Source: an uncultured Mycobacterium sp.
Lineage (GTDB): Bacteria > Actinomycetota > Actinomycetes > Mycobacteriales > Mycobacteriaceae
Assembly: GCA_900078375.1 (NCBI GenBank)
Contig: FLQS01000067.1
Span: forward strand, 49,357 to 113,356
DNA length: 64,000 bases
Reading direction: 5' to 3'
Shown one piece after another: positions 23,393 through 32,492 of this stretch. The translations under genes and the position numbers were made by a program. The notes below the pieces were generated by a model that saw only the letters and a list, made by a program, of their open reading frames with translations, ran no database searches and had not been told where the DNA came from. The first letter of the stretch is position 1. Every line of letters begins with the position of its first letter.

Positions 23393-26040
23393 CGGGTGGG
23401 GCCGTGTTGGTTACGGGTGGCACCGGTGCCTTTGGTGTTGCCACGACCAGATGGCTCGCCCGTGCCGGTCACGATGTCGTGGTGTTCGCCCGCCACGAAC
23501 CGCCGGCCCTTCCCAAGGGTGCGCGGTTCGTGCGGGGCGACATCCGTGACGCCGAGTCGGTCCGGCGCGGCATGGCCGGTTGCGACACGGTCGTCCACCT
23601 CGCCTGGGCTCTCAGCGGCTCGATCACCCACGCTGAGGCCGAGCCGATTAACATCGGAGGCACCGCCAATGTGCTGCAGGCCATGGACGATACCGGCTGT
23701 GAAAGATTGGTATTCGCATCCTCAGTGACCGCCTATGGGGCGCACGCGGATCATCCGGAGCCCTGGCGTGAGTACGAAAGCCTGGACCCTGCCTATGGTT
23801 TGGTCTACGAGTGGCATAAAGCCCAAGCAGAAGCCTTGATCGCCGAGTCGGGTGTCCCGGCAGTTCGGGTCCGGCCGACGGTCGTGGTGGGCCGAGATGC
23901 ACACAACGCTCCGGCGAATGTCTACCGGCAGTTGGTGATTCCCGGTCTGGGTGGCACGGCCTGCATCCAGATGGTTCATCAGGACGATGTCGGGCGGTTC
24001 TTTGCCCACGCCTGTGACTCGACCGCGACCGGCCCGGTGAACCTGGCCGCTGACGATGTGCTCACCTGGGTCGAGGTCGCACGACTGGCACGTCGTCCCG
24101 CACTGCCGACGCCACCGTCGATTCTGGTGCCCGCGGTGCGGGCGATGAGCAAGGTCGCCTCGGTCGCCCGTTCGGCACCGGAACTAGTCGACATGTTCCT
24201 GCACTGGCCGCTGGCCGACACGACTCGGCTCAAGCAGGACTTCGGTTTTCGGCTCGCGCATTCCTCCGCAGAGTCGATCGCCGACCAGGGTCGCCACGCC
24301 ACGAGTCACATCGTGCTGGGAATGAAGGAGATTCGCCGACCGACGAAACTGGACGACGCACGGCCGCGCGAGGCTGCCCAGGCCGATGATGCCGGGAACT
24401 ACGTGGAGGTGCTGTCTGGCCCGGGATGCGGCGAGTTCGACACACCGCGCGCGGACCCGGACTATCCCGAATGGACCTGTGCGAACCTCGCTGAGGCGTT
24501 CCCGGGCCCGATGACCCCGCTCTCGTTGGCGCTCATTCGCGACGCACTGTTCACCGGGGCCGACCAGGTGGCACGCTTGCTCCCGCTCGACGAGAAGATC
24601 CGGGACAATATCCGGCGTCGTCAACTGGCCATCTTCGGTCACCGGTTCTATCAAAACGTCAGCGTTCTTCGCGAGATGGCCTCCGCCACAACGGGGCAGA
24701 CACCCGAGGACTTTGACCACCACATCAATGGCGCGCCCTATCCGGACGGATACGTGCGACCGCGGCTGGCCGTGCGTGACGTCTTGGGCTACCTCGAATT
24801 CGCCTGGACGGCCGGCCCGCGGCTGGCGGGCATCGGCAAAGAGGTCGCCGACGTCGAGCGCCATGCCGGCGAGATCGCCATGACAGCCGATGAGCTTGGT
24901 GCGTTGTGTGACGAACGCTTGCGGGCACGGATCGAGATGCTGTGGGGCGATTGCATTGCCGGCTGGAAGGTCGGCCTGTTGTGCACGTTCTTGGTCAGCG
25001 CCCCGGCGGCGATGTTGGAACGACGATATGGCGAAGCGGGGGTGACGCAGCCACAAGGACACGCGGCTGGGCTGGCTAGCACCCGTCTGTTGCACGGTGT
25101 GAAGGAGCTGTCGAAGCAGGCCAAGGGTCGCCCCGCCGCGCAGTTGCTGAATTCCAAGATGGATGCTCGGGGCTGGTCGGACCTGCAGGCCCTGGACCCT
25201 GAGTACGCGAGGCAGGTGCAGGCCCTACTGGACCTAGCGGGTCACCGCGGACCCGGTGAGACGGAACTGTCCAATGCTGTCTATTCCGACGCTCCGTGGC
25301 TTCTCCTGCGGGCCGTCGCCGGCGCGATCAATGTGTCGTCCCGACGACCCATCGGCTCACCGCCGACGGATCGTGTCGGCCGGCTGTTGTCCAAGGCCGG
25401 CCGGTCGATGATCGAACAGCGTGAACGGTGTCGCGACGCGGTCATGCGGCTGACCCACCAGTTGCGGATGGCCCTGCGGGAATGGGGTGCTCGGCGGACT
25501 GCGCGAGGGTCGCTCACCAACGGTGAGGACATCTTCTACCTCAGCTACGAAGAACTGTTTTCTGAGGGCGCGGATCTGGGGACGACAGTCGCGCGACGCC
25601 GTGCGGAGCGGGCGCGGCTCGCGCGACTTGAATTGCCGTTGCGATTCGCCCAACCGATGCGGTGCAGTGAACCCGTCGTTAGCTCCGGGAGTGCGCGGTC
25701 CGTCAGTGGGGTGCCGGCGGTATCGGGTGTTGCCGTTGGCCGGGTGCGGATCTTGCGTTCCCCCGATGACGAACTCCAGCCCGGGGAAGTTCTGGTCGCG
25801 CGCGTCACTGACACCGGGTGGACACCGTTCTTCGCGACCGCCGCCGCCGTGGTCACCGACATCGGTGGAGCGATGTCACACGCCTCCATCGTGGCGAGAG
25901 AATTTGGCATTCCAGCAGTCGTCGGCACCCAGAATGGATCGCAGGTCCTTGCCGATGGGCAGCTTGTGGAGGTGAACGGCGGGACCGGCGTGGTTACCGT
26001 TATCGACGGCGCTCGAGGGATTGCGACCGGTACTGTCTAA
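23389..26040 (+). CDS. SDR/epimerase - PEP-synthase-like - phospho-His domain fusion (copy C)
   Basis: The product is 883 residues from an ATG overlapping the AttH stop. The SDR part shows LVTGGTGAFGVATT, FASSVTAYGA and YEWHKAQAEA (Y-x-x-x-K). The middle part shows WTCANLAEAFPGPMTP, GHRFYQNVSVLREMA, GHRGPGETELSNAV and EDIFYLSYEE. The His domain shows DTGWTPFFATAAAVVTDIGG and GGAMSHASIVAREFGIPAV, His831. Domain order, spacing and the phospho-acceptor His are as in copies A and B. Copy C is closer to A than to B, especially in the middle domain. The C-terminal end overlaps the convergent methyltransferase by four bases. The reaction is unknown; see the finding on the missing ATP-grasp domain. 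Confidence 0.85.
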   Translation: MTGGAVLVTGGTGAFGVATTRWLARAGHDVVVFARHEPPALPKGARFVRGDIRDAESVRRGMAGCDTVVHLAWALSGSITHAEAEPINIGGTANVLQAMDDTGCERLVFASSVTAYGAHADHPEPWREYESLDPAYGLVYEWHKAQAEALIAESGVPAVRVRPTVVVGRDAHNAPANVYRQLVIPGLGGTACIQMVHQDDVGRFFAHACDSTATGPVNLAADDVLTWVEVARLARRPALPTPPSILVPAVRAMSKVASVARSAPELVDMFLHWPLADTTRLKQDFGFRLAHSSAESIADQGRHATSHIVLGMKEIRRPTKLDDARPREAAQADDAGNYVEVLSGPGCGEFDTPRADPDYPEWTCANLAEAFPGPMTPLSLALIRDALFTGADQVARLLPLDEKIRDNIRRRQLAIFGHRFYQNVSVLREMASATTGQTPEDFDHHINGAPYPDGYVRPRLAVRDVLGYLEFAWTAGPRLAGIGKEVADVERHAGEIAMTADELGALCDERLRARIEMLWGDCIAGWKVGLLCTFLVSAPAAMLERRYGEAGVTQPQGHAAGLASTRLLHGVKELSKQAKGRPAAQLLNSKMDARGWSDLQALDPEYARQVQALLDLAGHRGPGETELSNAVYSDAPWLLLRAVAGAINVSSRRPIGSPPTDRVGRLLSKAGRSMIEQRERCRDAVMRLTHQLRMALREWGARRTARGSLTNGEDIFYLSYEELFSEGADLGTTVARRRAERARLARLELPLRFAQPMRCSEPVVSSGSARSVSGVPAVSGVAVGRVRILRSPDDELQPGEVLVARVTDTGWTPFFATAAAVVTDIGGAMSHASIVAREFGIPAVVGTQNGSQVLADGQLVEVNGGTGVVTVIDGARGIATGTV

Positions 26041-26597
26041 CGATGGGCGATGGCCGCCCAGCCGAAGTCGTTGGTGCGGACGTCGACGTCGACGAAGCCG
26101 GCGGCGGTGAGCCGGTCTGCGAGCCCGGCCGGGTCGACGGGGTTGTAGGTGTCGCCCTCGTGCGCGTTCTCCATGTCGTCGCTGCCGATGCTGTCGCTGG
26201 CCACCAGCGTGGCCCCGGGCCGCAGCACCCGGGCCACCTCGGCCAGCAGCCGGTCCTGCAGGTCATCGGTCGGCACGTGGTGCAGCATCGTGAAGCAGGC
26301 CGCACCCGAGAACCGGCCGTCGGGGAAGTCCAGTGCGGTGGCGTCGCCGCGCAGGATCTGCACCGACGGCACCCCGGAGAACCGCTCGGTCAGCATGGCC
26401 GCCAGCGTCTCGTCGATCTCCACACAGGTCACCCGCGGCAGCGCGGTGCTCAACACATCGGTGACGGCGCCGTAGCCCGGCCCGACCTCCAGGACGTCGT
26501 CACCGAGATTGGTCCCATTCAGTACCCACGGCAGAATCTGTTCACGCATCAGCTGGCGCCACTCGTCGCTACCGCAGACCTCATGTGCCTCATTCAT
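26037..26597 (-). CDS. Class I SAM-dependent methyltransferase
   Basis: The product is 186 residues. The SAM-binding motif I is DDVLEVGPGYGAVT, followed by CVEIDETLAAML (acidic end of strand 2), ILRGDATALDFPDGRF and ACFTMLHHVP, the methyltransferase_11 pattern. There is no membrane segment. The gene is monocistronic and appears leaderless: TAGGCT (26610-26605, minus strand) ends 7 bases before the ATG. Substrate not assignable; small size and soluble nature fit a small-molecule methylase. Confidence 0.9.
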   Translation of the reverse strand: MNEAHEVCGSDEWRQLMREQILPWVLNGTNLGDDVLEVGPGYGAVTDVLSTALPRVTCVEIDETLAAMLTERFSGVPSVQILRGDATALDFPDGRFSGAACFTMLHHVPTDDLQDRLLAEVARVLRPGATLVASDSIGSDDMENAHEGDTYNPVDPAGLADRLTAAGFVDVDVRTNDFGWAAIAHR

Positions 26598-26720
26598 GGG
26601 CCCAAGCCTAAAGCTTGCCCAATTCGAGCCAAACTGAAGTTTTGCTGAGTAGGCTTCGTGAACCCTGATCGTGGGTTAATACTGAGCGTTGCTGACAGAT
26701 CGTCCAGGTACGGGGGTGCC

Positions 26721-29321
26721 ATGAGTTCGACAGCTTTTGGGTTACGCGTCGGTTCGGCCGCGTTTGCGATGAGCCTCGGCCTCGCGGTCGCCGCCTGCCC
26801 CGGTGTCGCGGTTGCTGACACCCCGGACGGCGGTTCGGCGTCGCAACCGTCGAAGCCGTCGAAGTCATCGATGGGCACCTCGCGCCGGGCGGCGCAGGAG
26901 CCATCCGGCGGCAAGGTCGACGCACCCCGGAAGTCCACCCGCACGCCGTCGGCATCCCGGCCGGCTTCGGGGACCCGCTCCCAGGCGCAGATGCCCGCCA
27001 CCAATGACTCCACGTCCGCCCCGGAAACGGATTCGAGCAAGTCGGCCAGCTCCAGCGCGACGAGCGCAACGGCAGAACCGGCTGCCGCGGAACAGGTTTC
27101 GGCCACATCCCAACCGGCTGCCGTGTCGGCGCCGAAGGCACTGGTGGCGCCGGCCCGCCAGGCCGCGGCCGCCGCGCTCAGCCCGGCCGATATCGTCTCG
27201 GGCTTCCTGTCGCTGTTCGGGATCAAGGGCCTGCCGCCGTCACCGGTGCAACTGCTGACCGGCATGCTGGCCCTGATCCGTCGCGAGATCGAATCCCTGC
27301 TGCGTCGGCCGACGGCGGTTCCCAGCGTCTCGATCACCGACACCAGCCTGGTCGAGGGCAACGCGGGCACGAACGACGCCGCGTTCACGGTGACACTGTC
27401 CAAGACGAGCACCAAGACGGTGACGGTGACCTACACGACGGCAGACGGTACGGCGACGGCAGGCCAGGATTATGCAGCCAGCACGGGCACCGTCACGTTC
27501 GCCCCGGGAGTGGTGTCGCAGGTGATCAACGTGGCTGTGTTCGGCGACACCGCGGTCGAGCCGACCGAAACCTTCACCGTCGTGCTGTCCGGCCCGTCCG
27601 CTGCCACCATCAGCAGGGCCACCGCCAAGGCCACCATCACCGACGACGATGACGCCACCGTCCCGCAACTGCCGAGCGTGTCGATCGGCAATGCGAGCAA
27701 GGCTGAGGGCAATGGCGGGACGTCGAACATCTCGTTCACGGTGACGTTATCCAAGGCCGCGACGGGCGTGGTCACCGTCAACTACGCGACATCGAATGGC
27801 ACCGCGACCGCCGGCCAGGATTACACGGCTGCAACGGGCACGGTGACGTTCGCCGCGGGTGAGACGTCCAAAACCATCACCGTCGCCGTGACCGGTGACG
27901 CCACGGTTGAGCCGACCGAGACGTTCACCGTCACACTGTCCAGTCCGGCCGGTGCCAGCATCGCCACCGCGTCAGCGACCGGCACCATCACGAACGACGA
28001 CACCGCCACGGCGCCCGGCGGAACCGCACAGTGGGGCAAGAGTTTCTTCGCGCCCTACGTCGACATGGGCGCATACCCGGTACCTAATCTGCTGGCGCTG
28101 TCCAAGACCTACGGCACCTCGCTGGTGACGCTGGGCTTCATGCAGGCCGACGAGAACGGAAACCTCGCCTGGGCGGGATTGGCTGCGCTGGAACCGAATT
28201 CGACCAACGAACAGGCGATAGCGATCAACTCCTCGATCGCCACGTTCAAGGCGGCCGGCGGCGACGTCATGATCTCCTTCGGCGGTGCGGCGGGCACCAG
28301 CATCGCGCAGTACTACGCGACGAAAGGCCGCACGGCCCAGCAGCTGGCCGACGCCTACGCCACGGTCGTCGACACCTACGGCGTCACCCACCTCGATTTC
28401 GACATCGAGGGCGCCGCGGTGGCCGACCCGGCCTCGGTCACGCTGAATGCGCAGGCCCTCGCGCTGCTGCAGAAGGCCAAGCCCGAGGTGCAGATCTGGT
28501 ACACGCTGCCGGTGTTGCCGACCGGACTGACCGCCGATGGTGTCAACGTGGTGGACACTGCGCTCAAGGCTGGCGTCACCCTTGCCGGCGTCAATGTGAT
28601 GGCGATGGACTACGGCGAATCCGCCGCACCCACCAGCGGGCCGAACGCGAAGACGATGGGCGCCTACGCGATCGAGGCTGCCGAGTCCACCTACGCCCAG
28701 GTCTCGGCGCTCTACACCGCACGCTCAAAGACCTTCAGTTGGAGCCAGATCGGCGTCACCCCGATGCTCGGCGTCAACGACGTGCTCACCGAGGTGTTCA
28801 CTGTCGCCGACGCCCAGGCTCTCGAGGACTTCGCCCGCACCAAGGGCATCGGCATGCTGTCGATGTGGCAGGTCCTTCGCGACATCCCGGGCACGCTCGG
28901 GCAGTCCACGACCGGCGCGTCGGGGCTCAGTGACCCCGTCGGCTCGTTCAGCAACGTCTTCAACGACTACGGCACGATCAACGTCGTCGACTACACCAAC
29001 GCCGCCGGCGGAGGCGGCGGAGGCGGCGGGACCCCGGTGACCGGCGGCACGTCGACGACCATCGGCTGGGCATGGGGCGCCAACCCGGTGCTGACCTTCG
29101 ACCCCGCCAAAGACACCCTGGACTTCGTCTGGATGCAGGCACAAGAGTTCGACGTCTCGGACAAGTCCGGCTCGACGGTGATTACCATCGTCGGCAACAA
29201 CAGCAGCTACACCTTGGCGGGAGTGACGCTGAGCCAGCTGCAGATCGGCAACATCATCGCCAAGGACACCGGCACGCTGGCGAAGTGGCAGAGCCTCATC
29301 GACAGCGCGAAAGCTGTCTGA
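26721..29321 (+). CDS. Secreted Calx-beta / GH18 chitinase-like protein
   Basis: The product is 866 residues. ATG 26721 gives a proper signal peptide (SAAFAMSLGLAVAACPG, cleavage after GVAVA); a GTG at 26658 would bury it. Order: Ser/Ala/Pro-rich linker to ~160, a helix, two Calx-beta repeats (~203-310 and ~320-430, each with VEGNAG/AEGNGG, TATAGQDY and PTETFTV), a GH18-like barrel (~437-760), a poly-Gly hinge (~763-772) and a C-terminal beta domain. The GH18 motif is HLDFDIEG, with Glu563 as the proton donor, and VMAMDYG on strand 6. It should hydrolyse chitin-like or related GlcNAc polymers outside the cell, with Calx-beta repeats binding calcium. The repeats are also visible as a ~100-codon DNA duplication. 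Confidence 0.87.
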   Translation: MSSTAFGLRVGSAAFAMSLGLAVAACPGVAVADTPDGGSASQPSKPSKSSMGTSRRAAQEPSGGKVDAPRKSTRTPSASRPASGTRSQAQMPATNDSTSAPETDSSKSASSSATSATAEPAAAEQVSATSQPAAVSAPKALVAPARQAAAAALSPADIVSGFLSLFGIKGLPPSPVQLLTGMLALIRREIESLLRRPTAVPSVSITDTSLVEGNAGTNDAAFTVTLSKTSTKTVTVTYTTADGTATAGQDYAASTGTVTFAPGVVSQVINVAVFGDTAVEPTETFTVVLSGPSAATISRATAKATITDDDDATVPQLPSVSIGNASKAEGNGGTSNISFTVTLSKAATGVVTVNYATSNGTATAGQDYTAATGTVTFAAGETSKTITVAVTGDATVEPTETFTVTLSSPAGASIATASATGTITNDDTATAPGGTAQWGKSFFAPYVDMGAYPVPNLLALSKTYGTSLVTLGFMQADENGNLAWAGLAALEPNSTNEQAIAINSSIATFKAAGGDVMISFGGAAGTSIAQYYATKGRTAQQLADAYATVVDTYGVTHLDFDIEGAAVADPASVTLNAQALALLQKAKPEVQIWYTLPVLPTGLTADGVNVVDTALKAGVTLAGVNVMAMDYGESAAPTSGPNAKTMGAYAIEAAESTYAQVSALYTARSKTFSWSQIGVTPMLGVNDVLTEVFTVADAQALEDFARTKGIGMLSMWQVLRDIPGTLGQSTTGASGLSDPVGSFSNVFNDYGTINVVDYTNAAGGGGGGGGTPVTGGTSTTIGWAWGANPVLTFDPAKDTLDFVWMQAQEFDVSDKSGSTVITIVGNNSSYTLAGVTLSQLQIGNIIAKDTGTLAKWQSLIDSAKAV

Positions 29322-29359
29322 CGCAAAGTATTTCCCGTCGCTTCGCTCGCCCCGAAAAG

Positions 29360-30118
29360 CTATTTCACCTGAGCGCGGCCGCGCTCGATCACCGAGGCGC
29401 GGCTGGCGGCGATATCGTCGCCGGAGGTCTGCGCCATCCAGGCGCGGGCCGACATCGCCTCGATCCACAGCCCCGAGTCGGTCTGGTCGGAGTCGATGCG
29501 GTGATAGGAGGCCAGCAGCGCCCGCACGGCCTTCTGGTTGTTGCCGACGATCGAGGCGGCCACCGCCCGGGCGGCCGGTAGCAGCTCCTCGTGCGCGACG
29601 ACCTGGGTGACCAAGCCGGCCCGCAGGGCATCCTCGGCGGACAGGTAGTCACCGGTCAGGCTCATCCGCCGGGCCATGCCGACGCCGACCTTCTGCGGCA
29701 GCCGCACACTCAGGCCCCAGGTCGGCAGCAGCCCGACCCGGGCGTGGGTGTCGGCGAAGCGGGCGTGTTCGGAGGCGACGAGGATGTCGCAGTACAGCGC
29801 CAGCTCCAGCCCGCCGGTCACCGCGGCGCCGTTGATCGCCCCGATGACGGGCTTGGTCATCGGCGGCCACTTCGGTGAGATGTCGGGAAGTTCGGTGGTG
29901 TCGCCGAGTTCCTTGAGGTCAAGCCCCGCACAGAACACCGGGTCGGTACCGGTGACGATGATGACGTCGACGTTCTCGTCGGCGTCTGCCTCGCGCAGCG
30001 CGCTGAAGAATCGGCTGCGCAGCGCGCTCGACAGCGCATTGCGGGCGCCGGGCCGATTCAGCGTCACCGTGCGGATGCGATCGGTGGTGTCGATGAGCAG
30101 GATGTCGTCGCCGGTCAT
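29360..30118 (-). CDS. echA16: Enoyl-CoA hydratase/isomerase family protein, EchA16-like
   Basis: The product is 252 residues, a complete crotonase. The oxyanion loop FCAGLDLKELG and NGAAVTGGLELALYCD with the first catalytic Glu are present. The second catalytic Glu of true hydratases, expected in the segment before the GxxP turn, is replaced: FADTHARVGLLPTWG has His at that place. This is the pattern of mycobacterial EchA16-type proteins, which may be isomerases or have altered chemistry. The 5' end looks leaderless: TACGGT (30130-30125, minus strand) ends six bases before the ATG. It converges on the chitinase gene, with only 38 bases between stops. Confidence 0.85.
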   Translation of the reverse strand: MTGDDILLIDTTDRIRTVTLNRPGARNALSSALRSRFFSALREADADENVDVIIVTGTDPVFCAGLDLKELGDTTELPDISPKWPPMTKPVIGAINGAAVTGGLELALYCDILVASEHARFADTHARVGLLPTWGLSVRLPQKVGVGMARRMSLTGDYLSAEDALRAGLVTQVVAHEELLPAARAVAASIVGNNQKAVRALLASYHRIDSDQTDSGLWIEAMSARAWMAQTSGDDIAASRASVIERGRAQVK

Positions 30119-30123
30119 AGGGA

Positions 30124-30148
30124 CACCGTAACGGGCACCGTTAACGGG
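30124..30148 (-). repeat. Tandem 12/13-base direct repeat at the EchA16-like promoter
   Basis: CACCGTAACGGG and CACCGTTAACGGG lie head to tail between the lipoprotein stop and the crotonase start. The first copy contains the putative -10 (TACGGT on the minus strand). A regulator binding two adjacent sites or a local duplication would explain it. Confidence 0.5.
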
Positions 30149-31457
30149 CCGAGCGTGCCGTCCGGCTCGTCGGGCGGTGGGCTGCGGTCGGGGGGCGCGG
30201 CGGACCGCCGGGGTCGGTTGCCGTCGGATCCCCGGCCGCGGCGGGGCGGGGCCTCATCCCCGGGGACCCGAGCGGTGACGGCAGACGCACCGGCCTGGCG
30301 ATGGGGGTGTCGCGGGTCGCACCGCTCGTCGGTGTCGGCTTGAGGCGTTCGGCAGCGGTGGTGGCGGTGTCGGTGTCGGTGCCCGGCGCGCTAACCCTTG
30401 CGTGGTGCTGGCTCAAAGTTGTTGGGGGAGAGGGAGTAAACACCTCGGGTACCGGTGGAGTCCACTCCGTGCGAATCGGTGCGGACGTGACGCAGGTGTC
30501 GATCTTGGACTGCAGGCGCGCCTGCAGTGTGGAGGTGTCGTCGTGACCGGCCCCCAGTGCTGCCTGCCGAACCTGCGCTGCGGGAGCCGAGCAACCACGG
30601 ACCTCCACGACACCGCCGAACAGGGGTACGCCGCCGACGGCGCTGGGGACATACCAGGCCACCAACATCGGGTCGGTTGCGACGGTCCTGCTCACATCGA
30701 TGACAGCGGACAGGTCCCGCTCGGCCGCGACGGGATCGGTGGGCACCATGGCTTGCAGGGCGCTCACGCCGTCGTCGTCGATTCGCAGCCCGAACACATC
30801 GACACCGACGCTGCCGAGGAACTGCTCGACCGCGGCCTGCCGCTGGGCGTGCAGCGGGAAGGAGACGCTCATCCGTGGGGTTCGGGGCGAGGGCGACGAC
30901 GGTGACACGGACATCGTGAGCCCGCTGTCCCCGGCGGTGCGCCGGACGGCGTCGAGGAGATCGGCCGCCGGCGTGTGGCTCTCGGTCACCGACAGTTGAT
31001 TGACCGCGCCGTCGTCGCCGCGGAACCAGTCGATCCGGCCGTCGGCGCCCTCGGCGATCACCCGGAGTCGTTCGGCGTCGTCGGCCATCTGCGCGGGGTC
31101 GACGTTCCGGTGGCGTCTGATCGTCACGGGCTTGTCCGGCGTCACCCACAATTCGACGTTCTGGGTGTAGTTAGCGATCAGGCTGATCCGGACGTCGGCG
31201 ATCCGGTCGGCGATGGCGATCAGCTCGGACCGTGTTGCGGTTGGCGCGTCGACCGCAACGTTGAAGGTGAAGCCCTCGGCGTACGTCTCGTCGTGGAAAA
31301 CCCACGCGTCGGCGACCCCGGGCATCGTCATCAGGGCCGCCTGAAGATCGTTGGCGACCTGCGTCAGATTGGTCGGACCGCCACAGCCCGGTACGACGGT
31401 CGCACCGACCAGCAGCACCAAGGCTGAGCAGGTTCGTCCTAGTCGTCGCATTCGCAC
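30141..31457 (-). CDS. Putative lipoprotein with proline-rich tail
   Basis: The product is 438 residues. GTG 31457 was chosen because GGAGG stands six bases upstream; an ATG two codons later (31451) gives the same signal. The N-terminus RRLGRTCSALVLLVGATVV ends in PGCGGP, a lipobox-like lipid-attachment Cys. The body contains two similar alpha/beta halves (PGVADAWVFHDETYAEGFTF and similar periodic segments) with conserved cysteines. The last ~110 residues are low-complexity Pro/Thr/Arg (TPSPPTT, RPRPAAAG), probably spanning the cell wall. No family is recognised. It is probably exported, and its role is unknown. Confidence 0.72.
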   Translation of the reverse strand: MRMRRLGRTCSALVLLVGATVVPGCGGPTNLTQVANDLQAALMTMPGVADAWVFHDETYAEGFTFNVAVDAPTATRSELIAIADRIADVRISLIANYTQNVELWVTPDKPVTIRRHRNVDPAQMADDAERLRVIAEGADGRIDWFRGDDGAVNQLSVTESHTPAADLLDAVRRTAGDSGLTMSVSPSSPSPRTPRMSVSFPLHAQRQAAVEQFLGSVGVDVFGLRIDDDGVSALQAMVPTDPVAAERDLSAVIDVSRTVATDPMLVAWYVPSAVGGVPLFGGVVEVRGCSAPAAQVRQAALGAGHDDTSTLQARLQSKIDTCVTSAPIRTEWTPPVPEVFTPSPPTTLSQHHARVSAPGTDTDTATTAAERLKPTPTSGATRDTPIARPVRLPSPLGSPGMRPRPAAAGDPTATDPGGPPRPPTAAHRPTSRTARSAR

Positions 31458-31572
31458 ACCGGACCTCCAGCCCCACACATGCGTGACCCGCGCATCGTCG
31501 AGTCGCGGTAAATCTACTCTCGCGACACATCCTTGTGGTGGCACCGTGCCGAGCGGGTGGCTGGGAATGTGC

Positions 31573-32118
31573 TCAGAGCGGGCCGAAACCCGTCTCGATG
31601 TCCAACCAGGTGAGGTCGCAGGCGGTCAGGACCCACCGTCCGACGATCATTGCGACCAGAAGGTCAGCCCGCTGTTCGTCCTTGGCGCCCAGCGCTTCTT
31701 CGCAGAGGCGGCGCAAATCGGCTGAGACGCTGGTGATCCGGGGCGCGACTTCGGCGATCCGGTGCGATTGGGCCAGTGATGTCCCCAATAGCGCGCACGC
31801 CAAGCGTGATTCACCGTGCGGAGGGGCGGTGAACCTCGCCAGCGTGTGTTCCGGGGCTGGGGCCATGACGATGTCGTGGGCCCGGTCCAGCGCCGCCCGG
31901 TACAGCGGTGCTTTGCCAGGGAAGTAGTGGTGCACCGCGGGCCGGGTGATGTCGACCAGCTCCGCGACTTCCTGCAGGGTGGCGGCGTCGTATCCGCGGT
32001 AGGCGAACACCCGCACCGCTGCGGAGATGATCATCTCGCGGCGCGCGTCGGTGTTCGAACCGCGCGGCCGGCCCACCGCCCGTTTGCTCGGCCGGGCCGG
32101 TGCGAGTCCCGCAGACAT
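31573..32118 (-). CDS. TetR-family transcriptional regulator
   Basis: The product is 181 residues. After a basic leader (KRAVGRPRGSNTDARREM) comes a TetR helix-turn-helix, AAVRVFAYRGYDAATLQEVA then VDITRPAVHHYFPGKAPLYR. The C-terminal domain is short. TAGCCT (32131-32126, minus strand) ends seven bases before the ATG, so the mRNA is probably leaderless. Neighbours (lipoprotein downstream, DUF2277 upstream and divergent) are candidate targets; the 107-base gap to the DUF2277 gene would hold any operator, but no clear dyad was seen. Confidence 0.88.
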   Translation of the reverse strand: MSAGLAPARPSKRAVGRPRGSNTDARREMIISAAVRVFAYRGYDAATLQEVAELVDITRPAVHHYFPGKAPLYRAALDRAHDIVMAPAPEHTLARFTAPPHGESRLACALLGTSLAQSHRIAEVAPRITSVSADLRRLCEEALGAKDEQRADLLVAMIVGRWVLTACDLTWLDIETGFGPL

Positions 32119-32225
32119 GCCGGCCAGGCTAGGACGGGAACTTGTGAGTCAGATGGGTGCCGGATATCAATCCGATCAACGATCCCGCAGTGAATTCGGC
32201 CCCGATGGCGGGCATGCTGGAACCT

Positions 32226-32492
32226 ATGTGCCGAAACATCACCGAGTTGCGGGGGCTTGAGCCGGCGGCGACCGAGGAAGAGATCACCGCGGCCGCACGT
32301 CAGTACGTGCGCAAGGTCAGCGGGATCACCCGGCCCTCAGATGCCGTCGCCGAGGCTTTCGAAATCGCGGTCGCCGAGGTCGCGGCCACCACCACGCGAC
32401 TGCTGTCCGAGCTACCGGCCCGCCGCCAGCCACCCAAAACCATTCCGCCGCTGCGCCGGCCTGAAGTCATTGCGCGGCTTGCAACGAAATGA
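32226..32492 (+). CDS. DUF2277 family protein
   Basis: The product is 88 residues. ATG 32226 is chosen since the family begins MCRNI and here the start reads MCRNITELRGLEPAATEEE. The following AARQYVRKVSGITRPS and AFEIAVAEVAATT are characteristic of DUF2277. It is a small soluble, mostly helical protein; the family has no assigned function. Its TGA overlaps the ATG of the DUF1802 gene, so the two are co-translated. Confidence 0.85.
   Translation: MCRNITELRGLEPAATEEEITAAARQYVRKVSGITRPSDAVAEAFEIAVAEVAATTTRLLSELPARRQPPKTIPPLRRPEVIARLATK

Noticed and set aside
29009..29035. Gly-codon repeat near the 3' end of the chitinase-like gene
   Set aside because: It codes for a normal poly-Gly linker between domains, and is not a separate repeat element.
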